A DNA stretch of 39,971 nucleotides from IGN2 sp964639955. GTDB lineage: Bacteria > Bacteroidota > Ignavibacteria > Ignavibacteriales > Ignavibacteriaceae. Positions within the stretch are counted from its first letter, which is position 1, and each line of letters opens with the position of its first letter. This document shows positions 17,310 to 26,837 of the stretch, in pieces. The translations under genes and the position numbers were made by a program. Where the stretch lies: positions 1 to 39,971 of the forward strand of contig CAZXGJ010000034.1 in NCBI GenBank assembly GCA_964639955.1, in the 5' to 3' direction. Below the pieces are notes generated by a model. That model was not told the origin of the DNA and made no database searches. It saw only the letters and a list, made by a program, of their open reading frames with translations.

Positions 17310-18269
17310 ATGCTTATGGAAATTAAAACCAGAGTAACTGAACTTTTTAAGATAAAGTACCCAATCATACAAGCAGGAATGGTCTGGGTATCGGGCTGGA
17401 AGCTTGCTTCGGCAGTATCGGATAATGGCGGACTTGGATTAATTGGTTCAGGCTCGATGAAGCCTGAGCTGTTACGAGAACACATAAGAAAATGTTTTAA
17501 AGCAACGAATAACCCTTTTGGAGTAAATATCCCGCTGCTTCGCGGTGATGCACATGAACTCGTTGACGTAGTAATCGAAGAAGGAGTAAAAATTGTTTTC
17601 TCATCAGCAGGTCATCCCGGAAAATTTATAGATAAATTAAAGAAGTATAATATTAAGGTCGTTCATGTAATTCCATCTGTAAAACATGGTTTGAAAGCTC
17701 AGGAAGTTGGCTGTGATGCAGTGGTGGGTGAAGGAGTGGAAGCAGGCGGGCATAATGGAGTAAACGAGACCACAACTATGGCTCTTATTCCGCAGCTTGC
17801 TGATGCTCTTAACATTCCGGTCATTGCTGCCGGAGGAATAGCCGACGGCAGAGGAATCTTAGCGGCATTATCGCTCGGCGCTGAAGGCGTGCAAATAGGA
17901 ACAAGGTTTGCCGCAACGCTGGAATCTTCAGCACATATCAACTATAAAAAGAAAATAGTAGAAGCCGGCGATGATGGAACTGTTTTAGCATTTAAAAAAA
18001 TAGGTCTGGTCAGGATGCTCAAAAACGATTTTGCATACAGGGCTGTAAAAGCTGAAGAGGATGGCTGGGAAGAAGAAAAATTAAAAGAACTCCTCGGGAC
18101 TAAAAGAGAACGGCTCGGAATATTTGAAGGAGATGAAGTTGATGGTGAAATGGAAGCCGGTCAGGGTTCAGGATTAATAAAAGAAATACTCACGGTAGGT
18201 GATTTGATGAAAAAATTGTTAAACGAAATCCGCAACGCTAATGAAAGGAATAATCAATTATTTTCATGA
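17310..18269 (+). CDS. Nitronate monooxygenase / FabK-like FMN protein
   Basis: 319 residues of the 2-nitropropane dioxygenase/FabK TIM-barrel family. KYPIIQAGMVWVSGWKLASA forms the N-terminal FMN strand. The conserved loops are GLGLIGSGSM, GEGVEAGGHNG (His in the catalytic region), VIAAGGIADGRG (phosphate-binding), and GAEGVQIGTRF. Members oxidise nitronates or reduce enoyl-ACP; the sequence alone does not settle which. No fatty-acid genes are adjacent. A second ATG at 17316 (MEIKTRVTE) is an equally plausible start. It converges with ispH, with only six bases between stops. Confidence 0.88.
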   Translation: MLMEIKTRVTELFKIKYPIIQAGMVWVSGWKLASAVSDNGGLGLIGSGSMKPELLREHIRKCFKATNNPFGVNIPLLRGDAHELVDVVIEEGVKIVFSSAGHPGKFIDKLKKYNIKVVHVIPSVKHGLKAQEVGCDAVVGEGVEAGGHNGVNETTTMALIPQLADALNIPVIAAGGIADGRGILAALSLGAEGVQIGTRFAATLESSAHINYKKKIVEAGDDGTVLAFKKIGLVRMLKNDFAYRAVKAEEDGWEEEKLKELLGTKRERLGIFEGDEVDGEMEAGQGSGLIKEILTVGDLMKKLLNEIRNANERNNQLFS

Positions 18270-18275
18270 AACGAT

Positions 18276-19505
18276 TCACATTTCATCCAATAATTCATTT
18301 ACAACCGTATCAACATCTTTGGCATTATCATAAAACGAAATAATCTTCCTCATAACTGCTTCCACCACCGCATCGGGACACGATGCACCGCTTGTTAATA
18401 AAATTTCTACTGGATACTTTTCCTTTAAATATCCTTCCGTAAGCATTTCTGTTTTTGTCTTCAGATCAAAGTGCAGTATTTCTTTAGAGGAAATTAATTT
18501 TTCAGGGGAAGAGATAAAATAGGTGTCGAGGACCTGCTGGCAAATTTTTACTATGTTTCCTGTATTCGAGCTGTTATAACCACCGATAACCAACGCAAAA
18601 TCGGCCGGAACATCGAGCATTCCATAAGTAGCCTCCTGGTTATCGTTGGTAGCATAACATAAAGTATCGCGGGTATCTGCATAATGGACTGAAAGATTTT
18701 CAATTCCGTATACATTTGTCATGGTCTCCTTAAGAAGATCCGCAATTGCCTGAGTTTCTGTTGCAAGCATTGTCGTCTGATTAACTACACCGGCTTTTTC
18801 CAAATCTTTCGAAGCATCGAACCCTGCAGAATATCTTCCCTTAAAGAAACTATAAAATTCCTCAACACTTTTTTTACCAAGAATAAAATCTGAAAGAAAA
18901 TTTGCCTCATCAATATCCCTGATGATAACAGACGGAGCATTCTTCACTGTATGAGAAAAAGTTGCTCTTGTCTCTTCGTGATAATGCTTTCCGTGAATTA
19001 TTACAGTAAATCCTTTCTCGCCAAGGTCATTTGCCCGGTTCCAGACTTTTTCCACAAAGGGACATGTTGTATTGTATTTATAAGGATCAATCCCCAGTTT
19101 GTTCAGCTTCTTCTCAATTTCGAGCGTAGTTCCGAAAGCAGGGATAATTACAATATCATCAGGTGTTAATTCTTCCCAGGCAACAAGCTGAATGCCCTCT
19201 GTATTCATAATAAACCGAACACCCATGCTTATCAGGTCATCATTTACTCCGGGGTTGTGAATCATCTCGCTTAAAAGAAATATTCTTTTACCGGGATTTT
19301 CTTCAACAGTTTTGTAGGCAATTTCTATTGCATTTTCAACGCCGTAGCAGAAGCCAAAATGACGGGCGAGATAGAATTTCACTGGTCCAAAATCCAGGAG
19401 AGTAGGAGTAAAGTCTTTTTTCTTCGGGTCTCCGAAGCTCCTGTTATTCTTAATTCTTGTTATAAATGAGCTCCTGTAATAAACCGGTATATCAAACTTT
19501 TTCAT
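18276..19505 (-). CDS. ispH: 4-hydroxy-3-methylbut-2-enyl diphosphate reductase
   Basis: 409 residues. Last enzyme of the MEP isoprenoid pathway, reducing HMBPP to IPP and DMAPP with a [4Fe-4S] cluster. The three ligands are visible: C53 in FGFCYGV, C148 in NTTCPFV, and C376 in TSGASCPDAVV. SEMIHNPGVN and ATETQAIADLL are family motifs. At about 400 residues it belongs to the longer IspH type rather than the E. coli form of about 316. Its start codon overlaps the end of the upstream membrane-protein gene by four bases (ATGA), implying translational coupling. Confidence 0.95.
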   Translation of the reverse strand: MKKFDIPVYYRSSFITRIKNNRSFGDPKKKDFTPTLLDFGPVKFYLARHFGFCYGVENAIEIAYKTVEENPGKRIFLLSEMIHNPGVNDDLISMGVRFIMNTEGIQLVAWEELTPDDIVIIPAFGTTLEIEKKLNKLGIDPYKYNTTCPFVEKVWNRANDLGEKGFTVIIHGKHYHEETRATFSHTVKNAPSVIIRDIDEANFLSDFILGKKSVEEFYSFFKGRYSAGFDASKDLEKAGVVNQTTMLATETQAIADLLKETMTNVYGIENLSVHYADTRDTLCYATNDNQEATYGMLDVPADFALVIGGYNSSNTGNIVKICQQVLDTYFISSPEKLISSKEILHFDLKTKTEMLTEGYLKEKYPVEILLTSGASCPDAVVEAVMRKIISFYDNAKDVDTVVNELLDEM

Positions 19506-19984
19506 TGATAGCTCTTTAAAATTTTATCACTTTCTTCTGAATTTAAACTCATATCTGAAATTAAAGATTCCCGGGCGGGTTTAATCATAAAAAAATATCC
19601 TAACAGAAATATAAAAACAACGGCATACAGATAATCTGCAGTATACATCAATGCAATTATTGATAAAATGCATGCACTCTCAACCATAGCCCAGGATATA
19701 ATTTTAAAGTTCCTGAAATCGGTAATTTTCTGATTAAGACTTTTTTCTGCATTATAGCCGGAAATCATTTTCCTGTAAAACAGCCTTGATAAAAACATCA
19801 TACTAAAACCATAAACAGGTACAATAAATATAAAAATATTATCCTGTTCTGCGCCTGATGATCTTCCGTTATCTCCAACGATATACAAGGCAACAAGAAA
19901 CATAAATATTAAACCGAGTATCAGCGAATAAAATATTATTGCAGAAACCCTTAGCTGGCTTCTGATTTCATTGCCGGATTTCAT
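19502..19984 (-). CDS. Small four-helix membrane protein coupled to ispH
   Basis: 160 residues, no recognised family. Four hydrophobic segments at about 13-36, 50-66, 94-114 and 117-134 suggest a polytopic inner-membrane protein with a short charged C-terminal tail. The stop overlaps the ispH start by four bases, so the two are an operon. No catalytic motif is seen; any role linked to ispH is inference from position. Confidence 0.78.
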   Translation of the reverse strand: MKSGNEIRSQLRVSAIIFYSLILGLIFMFLVALYIVGDNGRSSGAEQDNIFIFIVPVYGFSMMFLSRLFYRKMISGYNAEKSLNQKITDFRNFKIISWAMVESACILSIIALMYTADYLYAVVFIFLLGYFFMIKPARESLISDMSLNSEESDKILKSYQ

Positions 19985-20066
19985 AAATATATTCTTTGGT
20001 AATTACACTGTTTAGATTTTCAAAATGCTGTTAATTATATTTGCACTCAATTTTAAAGAAGACAGT

Positions 20067-21155
20067 ATGAATTTACCAGAGAAACTTGAAAAAATAAAAG
20101 CCAAATTCGACAATATAAATGAGCAGCTTTCAAATCCTTCGATAACTGGTGACAAGGAAAAATTAATTTCCCTGAACAAAGAAAGAAGCGAAATTGCAAA
20201 AATTGTTGAAGCTTATACAAAATATTCTGTAGTAATAAAGAACATAGAGGGTAATAAAGAAATCCTGGAAACAATGGAAGATCAGGAACTTCTTTCACTT
20301 GCAGAATCGGAGCTGGAGGAGCTTGAGTCTGCAAAAACAAGACTTGAAGAGGAAATTAAATTTCTTCTTCTGCCGAAAGATCCCAATGATGATAAAGATA
20401 TAATAATGGAAATAAGGGCGGGCACAGGCGGCGAAGAAGCTGCTCTGTTTGCCGGTGATCTTTTCAGGATGTACAACCGATATGCAGAGATGCGCGGCTG
20501 GAAATTGGAACTGATCGATTTAAACCAAACCGGATTAGGAGGAATAAAGGAAGCCGTTTTTTCTATAATCGGTAGTAATGTTTACGCCGATTTGAAGTTT
20601 GAAAGCGGTGTGCACAGAGTGCAAAGAGTTCCGGAAACTGAAGGAAGCGGCAGAGTGCACACTTCAGCCGCATCAGTGGCGGTGTTACCCGAAGCTGAAG
20701 ATGTGCAGATAGAAATTAATCAGAACGATTTGAAAATAGATATTTACCGCTCCGGCGGTGCAGGGGGACAAAATGTGAACAAAGTAGAAACTGCCGTCCG
20801 CATCACTCACCTTCCAACCGGAATTGTGGTTCAATGCCAGGATGAAAGATCTCAGTTAAAAAACAGACAAAAAGCTATGAAGGTGCTTAAAGCCCGACTG
20901 TATGATATGGAACTTAAAAAACAAACCGAAGAGATTTCAGCCCAAAGAAAATCAATGGTTAGAAGCGGAGACAGAAGTGATAAAATAAGAACTTATAATT
21001 TTCCGCAAAACCGCGTAACCGACCATCGTATTGGTCTAACGTTATATAACCTGTCTAATATTATTGAGGGGCAATTGGACGAACTAATAGAGCAACTAAA
21101 ACTTGCCGACCGGGCGGAGAAACTTCAGGCAACGGAAGGTATATTACGAGATTGA
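20067..21155 (+). CDS. prfA: Peptide chain release factor 1
   Basis: 362 residues from the ATG at 20067. It recognises UAA and UAG and triggers peptide release. The GGQ motif is at about 233-235 (SGGAGGQNVNKVE), and the RF1-type codon-recognition tripeptide PET is at about 189-191 (VQRVPETEGSGR). An upstream in-frame ATG at 20025 would add 14 hydrophobic residues foreign to RF1. The start at 20067 gives the standard MNLPEKLEKI and a purine-rich site (AAAGAAG) just before it. Monocistronic by position, convergent with a small membrane gene ten bases later. Confidence 0.96.
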   Translation: MNLPEKLEKIKAKFDNINEQLSNPSITGDKEKLISLNKERSEIAKIVEAYTKYSVVIKNIEGNKEILETMEDQELLSLAESELEELESAKTRLEEEIKFLLLPKDPNDDKDIIMEIRAGTGGEEAALFAGDLFRMYNRYAEMRGWKLELIDLNQTGLGGIKEAVFSIIGSNVYADLKFESGVHRVQRVPETEGSGRVHTSAASVAVLPEAEDVQIEINQNDLKIDIYRSGGAGGQNVNKVETAVRITHLPTGIVVQCQDERSQLKNRQKAMKVLKARLYDMELKKQTEEISAQRKSMVRSGDRSDKIRTYNFPQNRVTDHRIGLTLYNLSNIIEGQLDELIEQLKLADRAEKLQATEGILRD

Positions 21156-21165
21156 TCTGTTGTTA

Positions 21166-21438
21166 TTATCTTTCTTTAAATATACTTTGAATTATACTCA
21201 GACCGTAAAAGGAAAAAAATCCTATAAACGACATTTTTACATCCTCTATATCAACTAGTAATGCTTCCTGACTGTTTATTACAAGCATAATTATTTTAAC
21301 AAAAAGTAAAATGGTGAAAAAAAGTGCAAATCCATATAATCCTGAGATTATTGGATTTAATAAATATACATTTATTGAGGCTGAAAGGAAGTCTCGATAA
21401 CCTTTTCCTTTTGTATTTTTTAAAATGAAGCCTTTCAT
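21166..21438 (-). CDS. Small two-helix membrane protein, unknown
   Basis: 90 residues with two hydrophobic stretches (about 32-53 and 68-85) and basic ends (KGKGYRDF at the N side, FKER at the C side). No family recognised. The composition and clear membrane pattern make it more likely real than a chance frame. It is convergent with prfA. The 210 bases between it and the PP2C gene hold nothing I can identify. Confidence 0.55.
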   Translation of the reverse strand: MKGFILKNTKGKGYRDFLSASINVYLLNPIISGLYGFALFFTILLFVKIIMLVINSQEALLVDIEDVKMSFIGFFSFYGLSIIQSIFKER

Positions 21439-21648
21439 ATAAACAAGATTAAACTATAAAATAACTATTTACTAAAGTAATATAAATATAGCACGGTTAA
21501 ACTTCAAATAACTTTATATTTTTCATTTAAGTTATTGAGTAGTAATAGGTTGGGTTTATTTCTCCTTCCAAATTAAAATCAATTATAAACTAATGTTTTG
21601 GGAATGGAAGAAAAACGGGTGGCAGGGAATATCGTTGAAGCCTCAAAA

Positions 21649-23232
21649 TTAACCAGTTGCTTCAATTGTAATTAAGCTGATATCATCTTCAAACTTTTCT
21701 TTAGAAAAATTTGAAATGCTTTCCTTAATCTTTTCAAAAACTGAACGACTACCATTCAAGCTATTTACCAAGTTAATTAGTCTTGTAGTTCCGTATTGCT
21801 CGCGATTTTCGTTTACTGATTCAACAACACCATCAGACATAAGTACAACAAAATCACCCTTTTCCATTTCAATTTTTGAATCGGGATATTCAGAGTTTTG
21901 CAAAAAGCCGAGCAATAATCCATCAGATTGAATTTTGGATGCATCAGAACTATTTGCTTTTTTGTAAATAAGCGGGAGATCGCCCGCCCCGGAATATTTT
22001 AATATCATATTTTTTTTATCAAGAATGATTATTGAAAGTGTTGTAAATACTTCGGATATTTTTGAATCCTGGTATACTGCATGGTTTACTTTTTTTAGAA
22101 TGTTACCCGGAGAAGTAGCAACCCTATCTTCAATAATACTTCTTACAGCACTTCTGATATATCCGGCATAAGCAAAAGCAAAATACCAAGCACCCCATTT
22201 TTTGCCCATTACATCACCGAGTATTATTGCAAGATTATCATCATCCAGAGAAATGTAATCTATGAAATCACCGCCGGGTACACCTGAAAAGGGTTTATGC
22301 CAATGCTCAATTTTAAAATTATCGAATTCGGGTTTACCCGCAGGAACAACCTTTTCTCTTAAAGAATCAGCAGCTTTATGCAATTCAGAAATTACCTGTG
22401 CCTGCACTTTACTAAGATTATTTATTATAGCCGCAACTTTTGCAACAACAACCTTTGGAGCAGCGGATTTAACAATGTAATCTGCAATTTCCAAATCATA
22501 ACCTTTAAGAATATCCTGTTCGTCTCCTTTGGCTGTAAAGAAAACAAATGGAATTGAAGAAATTGATGGATCATTGAGTATCATTTTTCTTAACTGGAGC
22601 CCGTCAATTTTCGGCATCATTATATCAGATATGATTATTTCAGGCATAAAGGATTTTATTAATTCAAATCCTTTCATTGCATCGTAAGCAATCCTGCAAT
22701 CGAACCCCGCTTTGTTCAGACTATGCTGAAAAATCTGCGCTATAGTGGCATCGTCGTCAATAAGCACAATTCTTGCCGGAGATTTACTGAAATAATCAGA
22801 ATGATCTTCCTGCTTTCCGTAAATTTTATGTATTTCGAATCTTCTGATTAATGATTTAACTTTAATTAAAAGTTCCCGGATATCAAATGGTTTGGTAATG
22901 TAATCGTCTCCACCAACATCCAGGGCTTTGGTTTTATCCTGAAGTGTGTTTTTAGCTGTTACAAATACAAAAGGGACGTATGAATATCTTTGATCTTCCC
23001 TGACTTTCTTACAAAAAGCAAAGCCATCCATTTTACCCAGGGAAACATCGCAAAGGACCAAATCTATTTTGTGTTCCTGTAAAGCAGAGAACCCTTCATC
23101 AGCATCTTTAGCTTCAATAACTGTGTAATTGTTTAATGAAAGGTGGTGGGATATGAGCTTCCTTATTGTTAAATCATCATCAATAATCAGTATCTTCGGA
23201 GAGCTGCCTGTAGTCAGTTTGGATGTTTTCAT
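21649..23232 (-). CDS. REC-REC-PP2C (SpoIIE-type) response regulator phosphatase
   Basis: 527 residues. Two receiver domains (about 13-130 and 153-270) carry phosphoacceptor Asp at D62 (LVLCDVSLGKMDG) and D203 (IIISDIMMPKIDG). A PP2C/SpoIIE phosphatase domain (about 295-527) shows the metal-binding GGDF, GDVMGK, SDGVVES and DDISLI. The family dephosphorylates STAS anti-anti-sigma proteins in response to phosphorylation. The STAS gene 86 bases upstream in the same operon is the obvious substrate (inference). Two tandem receivers allow input from more than one kinase or a phosphorelay. Confidence 0.92.
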   Translation of the reverse strand: MKTSKLTTGSSPKILIIDDDLTIRKLISHHLSLNNYTVIEAKDADEGFSALQEHKIDLVLCDVSLGKMDGFAFCKKVREDQRYSYVPFVFVTAKNTLQDKTKALDVGGDDYITKPFDIRELLIKVKSLIRRFEIHKIYGKQEDHSDYFSKSPARIVLIDDDATIAQIFQHSLNKAGFDCRIAYDAMKGFELIKSFMPEIIISDIMMPKIDGLQLRKMILNDPSISSIPFVFFTAKGDEQDILKGYDLEIADYIVKSAAPKVVVAKVAAIINNLSKVQAQVISELHKAADSLREKVVPAGKPEFDNFKIEHWHKPFSGVPGGDFIDYISLDDDNLAIILGDVMGKKWGAWYFAFAYAGYIRSAVRSIIEDRVATSPGNILKKVNHAVYQDSKISEVFTTLSIIILDKKNMILKYSGAGDLPLIYKKANSSDASKIQSDGLLLGFLQNSEYPDSKIEMEKGDFVVLMSDGVVESVNENREQYGTTRLINLVNSLNGSRSVFEKIKESISNFSKEKFEDDISLITIEATG

Positions 23233-23318
23233 ATTCTTAAATTCTGAGCAAACAAATCAGATTTTCAAAATGTACCGAAAACATAATGATGGTCTGAAGC
23301 TAAAAGTTGATGTTTAAA

Positions 23319-23657
23319 TTATGCGAAGCTTTTTACCGCTTCAGCCTGAGTTTTATAGCTTTCAAAAACCCTGTACATTCTTGTTAGTTCAAACATAGAG
23401 CTTACTGCCGGTTGAAAACCGACCAGCTTCAAATCCCCGCCGATAATTGTAACTTTTTTAAGAGAAACAACAAGGCTGCCCAGAAAGGTTGAATCGATAA
23501 ACTCGCAGATGGATAAATCAACAACCATTTTTTTTTTCCCGGCATTGATCTCTTCCATTAAAATATTTTTAAACTCTTCGGCTTCCTTTAATGTCGCACG
23601 AATCAAATTAACATTCAGAACAACAATATTATTGAGATAGCTTTTTTCAAAATCCAT
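23319..23657 (-). CDS. STAS-domain anti-sigma factor antagonist (SpoIIAA/RsbV-like)
   Basis: 112 residues, a single STAS domain. The phosphorylation loop is DLSICEFIDSTFLGSLV, with the DST serine as the likely regulatory phosphosite. Unphosphorylated forms normally bind and sequester an anti-sigma kinase; phosphorylation releases it. A good ribosome-binding site (AAGGAG) precedes the ATG. It lies 18 bases after the sigma-54 activator and ahead of the PP2C phosphatase. No HATPase anti-sigma kinase is encoded in the window, so its partner must be elsewhere. Confidence 0.92.
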   Translation of the reverse strand: MDFEKSYLNNIVVLNVNLIRATLKEAEEFKNILMEEINAGKKKMVVDLSICEFIDSTFLGSLVVSLKKVTIIGGDLKLVGFQPAVSSMFELTRMYRVFESYKTQAEAVKSFA

Positions 23658-23675
23658 CTTTTCTCCTTGGTTTAG

Positions 23676-25061
23676 TTATTCGAATGGTCTGTTCTCAATG
23701 CTGTATTTTTCCATCAGGCGATAAATAGTAGCTCTGCCAAGCTGTAATCTTTTGGCAGCTTCTACAATATTCCCCTTGGTTACACGAAGTGCGTGTCTTA
23801 TTGCTTCTTCTTTTATCTTTTCAAACGGTACGATATTATCGTCGGTAAAGATTGTTCCGGACTGATCAAAGAAACCCGTTTTATCGGCAGCCCGGATATG
23901 CTGGGGCAGTTCATCTGCATCTATAATATCTTTTTCGGTTATAATCAGGCATCTTTCAATTGTATTTTCCATTTCACGAATGTTGCCTGGCCAGTCGTAC
24001 TCGTAAATTAATTTCAGTGCTTTCTTAGTAAAACCTTTTACATTCTTGCCAAGCTTCCGGTTAAATTCTTCAACAAAATGTTCTGCTAATACCAGTATAT
24101 CTGACCTTCTCTGTCTAAGCGGTGGAATATGTATTGGAAAGGAATTCAAACGGTAGTACAAATCCTCGCGAAACTCTTTTAATTCTACTGCATTTTTTAA
24201 TTCCCTGTTTGTGGCTGATATAATCCTTACATTAGTCTTAATTAATTCTGTTCCGCCGACACGTTCAAATTCTTTCATCTGAATAACGCGGAGAAGTTTT
24301 GCCTGGAGCAGCATTTCAAGTTCACCTACTTCATCTAAAAAAATTGTTCCATCTTTGGCAAGCTCAAATTTACCAAGCTTACGCTGATGAGCACCGGTGA
24401 AAGAACCTTTTTCGTGCCCGAAGAGTTCGCTTTCAAGCAGCTCGCGTGGAATTGAGGCACAGTTAACAACAACAAACGGCTTATCTTTTCTAACGCCGTT
24501 ATAGTGAATTGCTCGTGCAATTAATTCTTTCCCGGTACCGCTTTCACCGTAAATGAGCACCGATATATCATTATCAAGAACTTTGCTAACAAGCTTAAAG
24601 ACATCCTGCATCTTTCCGTCGGCAGTAATTATGTTATCAAAACTATATTCCCGTCGAACGTTTTCCTTTAGATTCTGAAGCTCCTTTTGCAAATCGTAAT
24701 TCTTAATAGCATTTTTAATCGCAAGTTCAAGTTTTTGCTGATCAATAGGTTTGGGAAAGTAATCATAAGCACCGTACCTCAGGGATTCAACGGCAACTTC
24801 AATGCTACCCTGAGCCGACAACATTATAACGGGGAGATTTTCATCGATTTGCTTCAGCCGTTTTAAAGTTTCAATACCATTTAAACCGGGTAGCATTATA
24901 TCTAGTAATACGAGATCAGGTTTAGCATTAGCCTTTTTTAACATCGACTCACTGTTAGGAAATACTTCCACATCGTAACCCCACTTATCCTTTACCCAGA
25001 AAGAAAGAAGTTTGGAGATAGATTGCTCGTCATCAACAATGTAAATGAGCCTTTTATTCAA
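23676..25061 (-). CDS. NtrC-family sigma-54 dependent response regulator
   Basis: 461 residues. Receiver domain about 4-120 with phosphoacceptor D54 (LVLLDIMLPG). AAA+ domain with Walker A GESGTGKE (172-179), the sigma-54 contact loop GSFTGA (219-224, Ser in place of the more usual Ala at position two), Walker B GTIFLDEVGE (238-247), and arginine-rich PLRQRRSDI. A Fis-type helix-turn-helix ends the protein (about 415-455, GNIVEAAKRLQLGRATIYRL). It would activate sigma-54 promoters when phosphorylated, presumably by the kinase eight bases upstream. Targets are unknown. Confidence 0.95.
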   Translation of the reverse strand: MNKRLIYIVDDEQSISKLLSFWVKDKWGYDVEVFPNSESMLKKANAKPDLVLLDIMLPGLNGIETLKRLKQIDENLPVIMLSAQGSIEVAVESLRYGAYDYFPKPIDQQKLELAIKNAIKNYDLQKELQNLKENVRREYSFDNIITADGKMQDVFKLVSKVLDNDISVLIYGESGTGKELIARAIHYNGVRKDKPFVVVNCASIPRELLESELFGHEKGSFTGAHQRKLGKFELAKDGTIFLDEVGELEMLLQAKLLRVIQMKEFERVGGTELIKTNVRIISATNRELKNAVELKEFREDLYYRLNSFPIHIPPLRQRRSDILVLAEHFVEEFNRKLGKNVKGFTKKALKLIYEYDWPGNIREMENTIERCLIITEKDIIDADELPQHIRAADKTGFFDQSGTIFTDDNIVPFEKIKEEAIRHALRVTKGNIVEAAKRLQLGRATIYRLMEKYSIENRPFE

Positions 25062-25069
25062 GAATTACC

Positions 25070-26710
25070 TCATTTTTTTTCAATTTTACTTGTTTTGGGC
25101 AATTTTACCATAAAAGTTGTTCCGTTATCAACATCACTTTGAACCGTAATCAAACCTTTATGTAAATCAACCACTTGTTTTACAAAAACCAAGCCAACTC
25201 CTGTACCAGGTACATCTGCCCCAGGTCTACTTGCTCTGTAAAATCGCTGGAATATGTACGGTAAATCCTTATCCGGAATACCAATACCTGTATCGCTGAT
25301 AATTATTTCTATTTCCCTGGAGCTATTGTTAACTATGATTTTAACTCTTCCGAAATCATTTGTAAACTTTATGGCGTTATTCAATAAAGCGCTGATTGCG
25401 CGGAAAAGATTTTCTTTGTCGGCTTCGATTATTATCTCATTGTCAGAAGTTTCGAAGCTTACTTCAATATTTTTTTGCTTTGCGAAATCACTGTTAATTT
25501 CGGCAGCCTCTCTTATGAGTGCAATTGCATCAAAATTACTTTTTACCACTGCAATACCCTCTCGCTCATATTTTGAAAGATTGAGTATGCTATTAATCAG
25601 TTTTGCAAGTCTTTTACCTTCATTCAGAATCACTTTATTAAATTCTTTTTTCATTTCCGGCGGTAGGTCAGGGTCGGATTCAATTGTTTCTGAAAATCCT
25701 ATAATAGAAGCAAGAGGAGTTCGGAATTCATGCGAGATATTTGAAACAAATTCCTGTTTTAATCTGTTTAGCTCATCAATTAACGACCATTTCTGAAGCA
25801 GTCTTGACCGTTCGAGCTTTAATAATCTGTTGGCTTCCAAAATTTTAGGCTTAAGCTTTTTAAGCTCAAGTTCATAAGTCTTGAGTTCTGTAACGTTGTG
25901 CGCTATACCGAATAGTCCCAGTACTTCCTCTTCTTTCCTGATAACTTTACAGCTCATTTCAAGCGGAATGGTCTTTTCATAATTAGTTATCAGAGAGACT
26001 TTGAAATTAACAACTTCATCCTTTAGCAATGCATCTTTCAGGAATTCATTTATTTTCGCAGAGTCTTCCTGGTCAATAAATTCACAAAAGTGTTTTCCCT
26101 TTATGTAACTCGCGGGATATTCAAGAAGATCCTCACCGGCTTTATTAATTAAAATAAATTTTCCTGCTTTGTCCAGAATAAAAATTACATCCCTTGTAAT
26201 TTCAATTAACCGTACAAAGTTCTCCTCCCAATTTTCAGGCAAGCCATTAACAGCAAGTAATAACTCCGACTCTTTGTTCGTTGCAGTATGTGTTTCCGGA
26301 TTGTTCCTATTATTTTGAATAATGAACTGCTTTACCTGACTTTTTAGCAGAGGGATTATAGAATTAATATTTTTTTCGAATTCCTCAGAAAACTGATTTT
26401 CACTCTTAGAAAAAAGCAAAATATAAATTGCAAGCTTTCTCAGCTTATCATTTATTATTTCTTTAATGAAGTGTGAACCATAAGAATTATTTAAAAACAA
26501 ACCGGATAACTTAACAGTATTGCAGTTAATTCCACCGGCAAGATGCTGATTGAAAAGATAATCGTTTACAAGGTCGAAGTCTTTTTCAGGAGCCCCCCAA
26601 ATTTTCAGAACTTTAAATCTCGCATTGTTTATCTCAAGCAAATAACCGCATCTGCCGGGGTTAATCCTGGAAATTATCTCAAGTGTGTTTTCAATTAATT
26701 TATTCATCAT
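25070..26710 (-). CDS. PAS-domain sensor histidine kinase
   Basis: 546 residues with no membrane segment, so probably cytosolic. Residues about 1-130 look GAF-like (FKVLKIWGAPEKDFD) but are not assigned. A PAS domain spans about 165-290 (DVIFILDKAGKFILINKAGE). A coiled linker precedes the HisKA H-box VSNISHEFRTPLAS, with the phosphoacceptor near H327. The HATPase has the N box (NLFRAISALLNNAIKF), G1 ISDTGIGIPDKDL and G2 GTGVGLVFVKQVV. First gene of the four-gene signalling operon; the sigma-54 activator is the closest cognate regulator. An in-frame ATG one codon later is equally possible. Confidence 0.93.
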   Translation of the reverse strand: MMNKLIENTLEIISRINPGRCGYLLEINNARFKVLKIWGAPEKDFDLVNDYLFNQHLAGGINCNTVKLSGLFLNNSYGSHFIKEIINDKLRKLAIYILLFSKSENQFSEEFEKNINSIIPLLKSQVKQFIIQNNRNNPETHTATNKESELLLAVNGLPENWEENFVRLIEITRDVIFILDKAGKFILINKAGEDLLEYPASYIKGKHFCEFIDQEDSAKINEFLKDALLKDEVVNFKVSLITNYEKTIPLEMSCKVIRKEEEVLGLFGIAHNVTELKTYELELKKLKPKILEANRLLKLERSRLLQKWSLIDELNRLKQEFVSNISHEFRTPLASIIGFSETIESDPDLPPEMKKEFNKVILNEGKRLAKLINSILNLSKYEREGIAVVKSNFDAIALIREAAEINSDFAKQKNIEVSFETSDNEIIIEADKENLFRAISALLNNAIKFTNDFGRVKIIVNNSSREIEIIISDTGIGIPDKDLPYIFQRFYRASRPGADVPGTGVGLVFVKQVVDLHKGLITVQSDVDNGTTFMVKLPKTSKIEKK

Positions 26711-26837
26711 CTGAAATTCGGATTCTCAAATAAATACAGGCGGAAATTTAAGTTTTATTGCTTAAAAAATTAAATGACCGGTTTAAGAAGAAGGGATATA
26801 AAGAATATCGGCAGGATCTAATTAAAAATAGGCAAAT

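Noticed and set aside
20025..20066. Longer prfA start
   Set aside because: It adds 14 hydrophobic residues not found in RF1; the ATG at 20067 matches the family start.
25254..25796. 180-codon plus-strand frame
   Set aside because: Shadow of the histidine kinase; Ser/Leu-rich with no domain.
26711..26837. Sigma-54 (-24/-12) promoter for the signalling operon
   Set aside because: No TGGC-N(8-9)-TTGC-like pair found on the minus strand.
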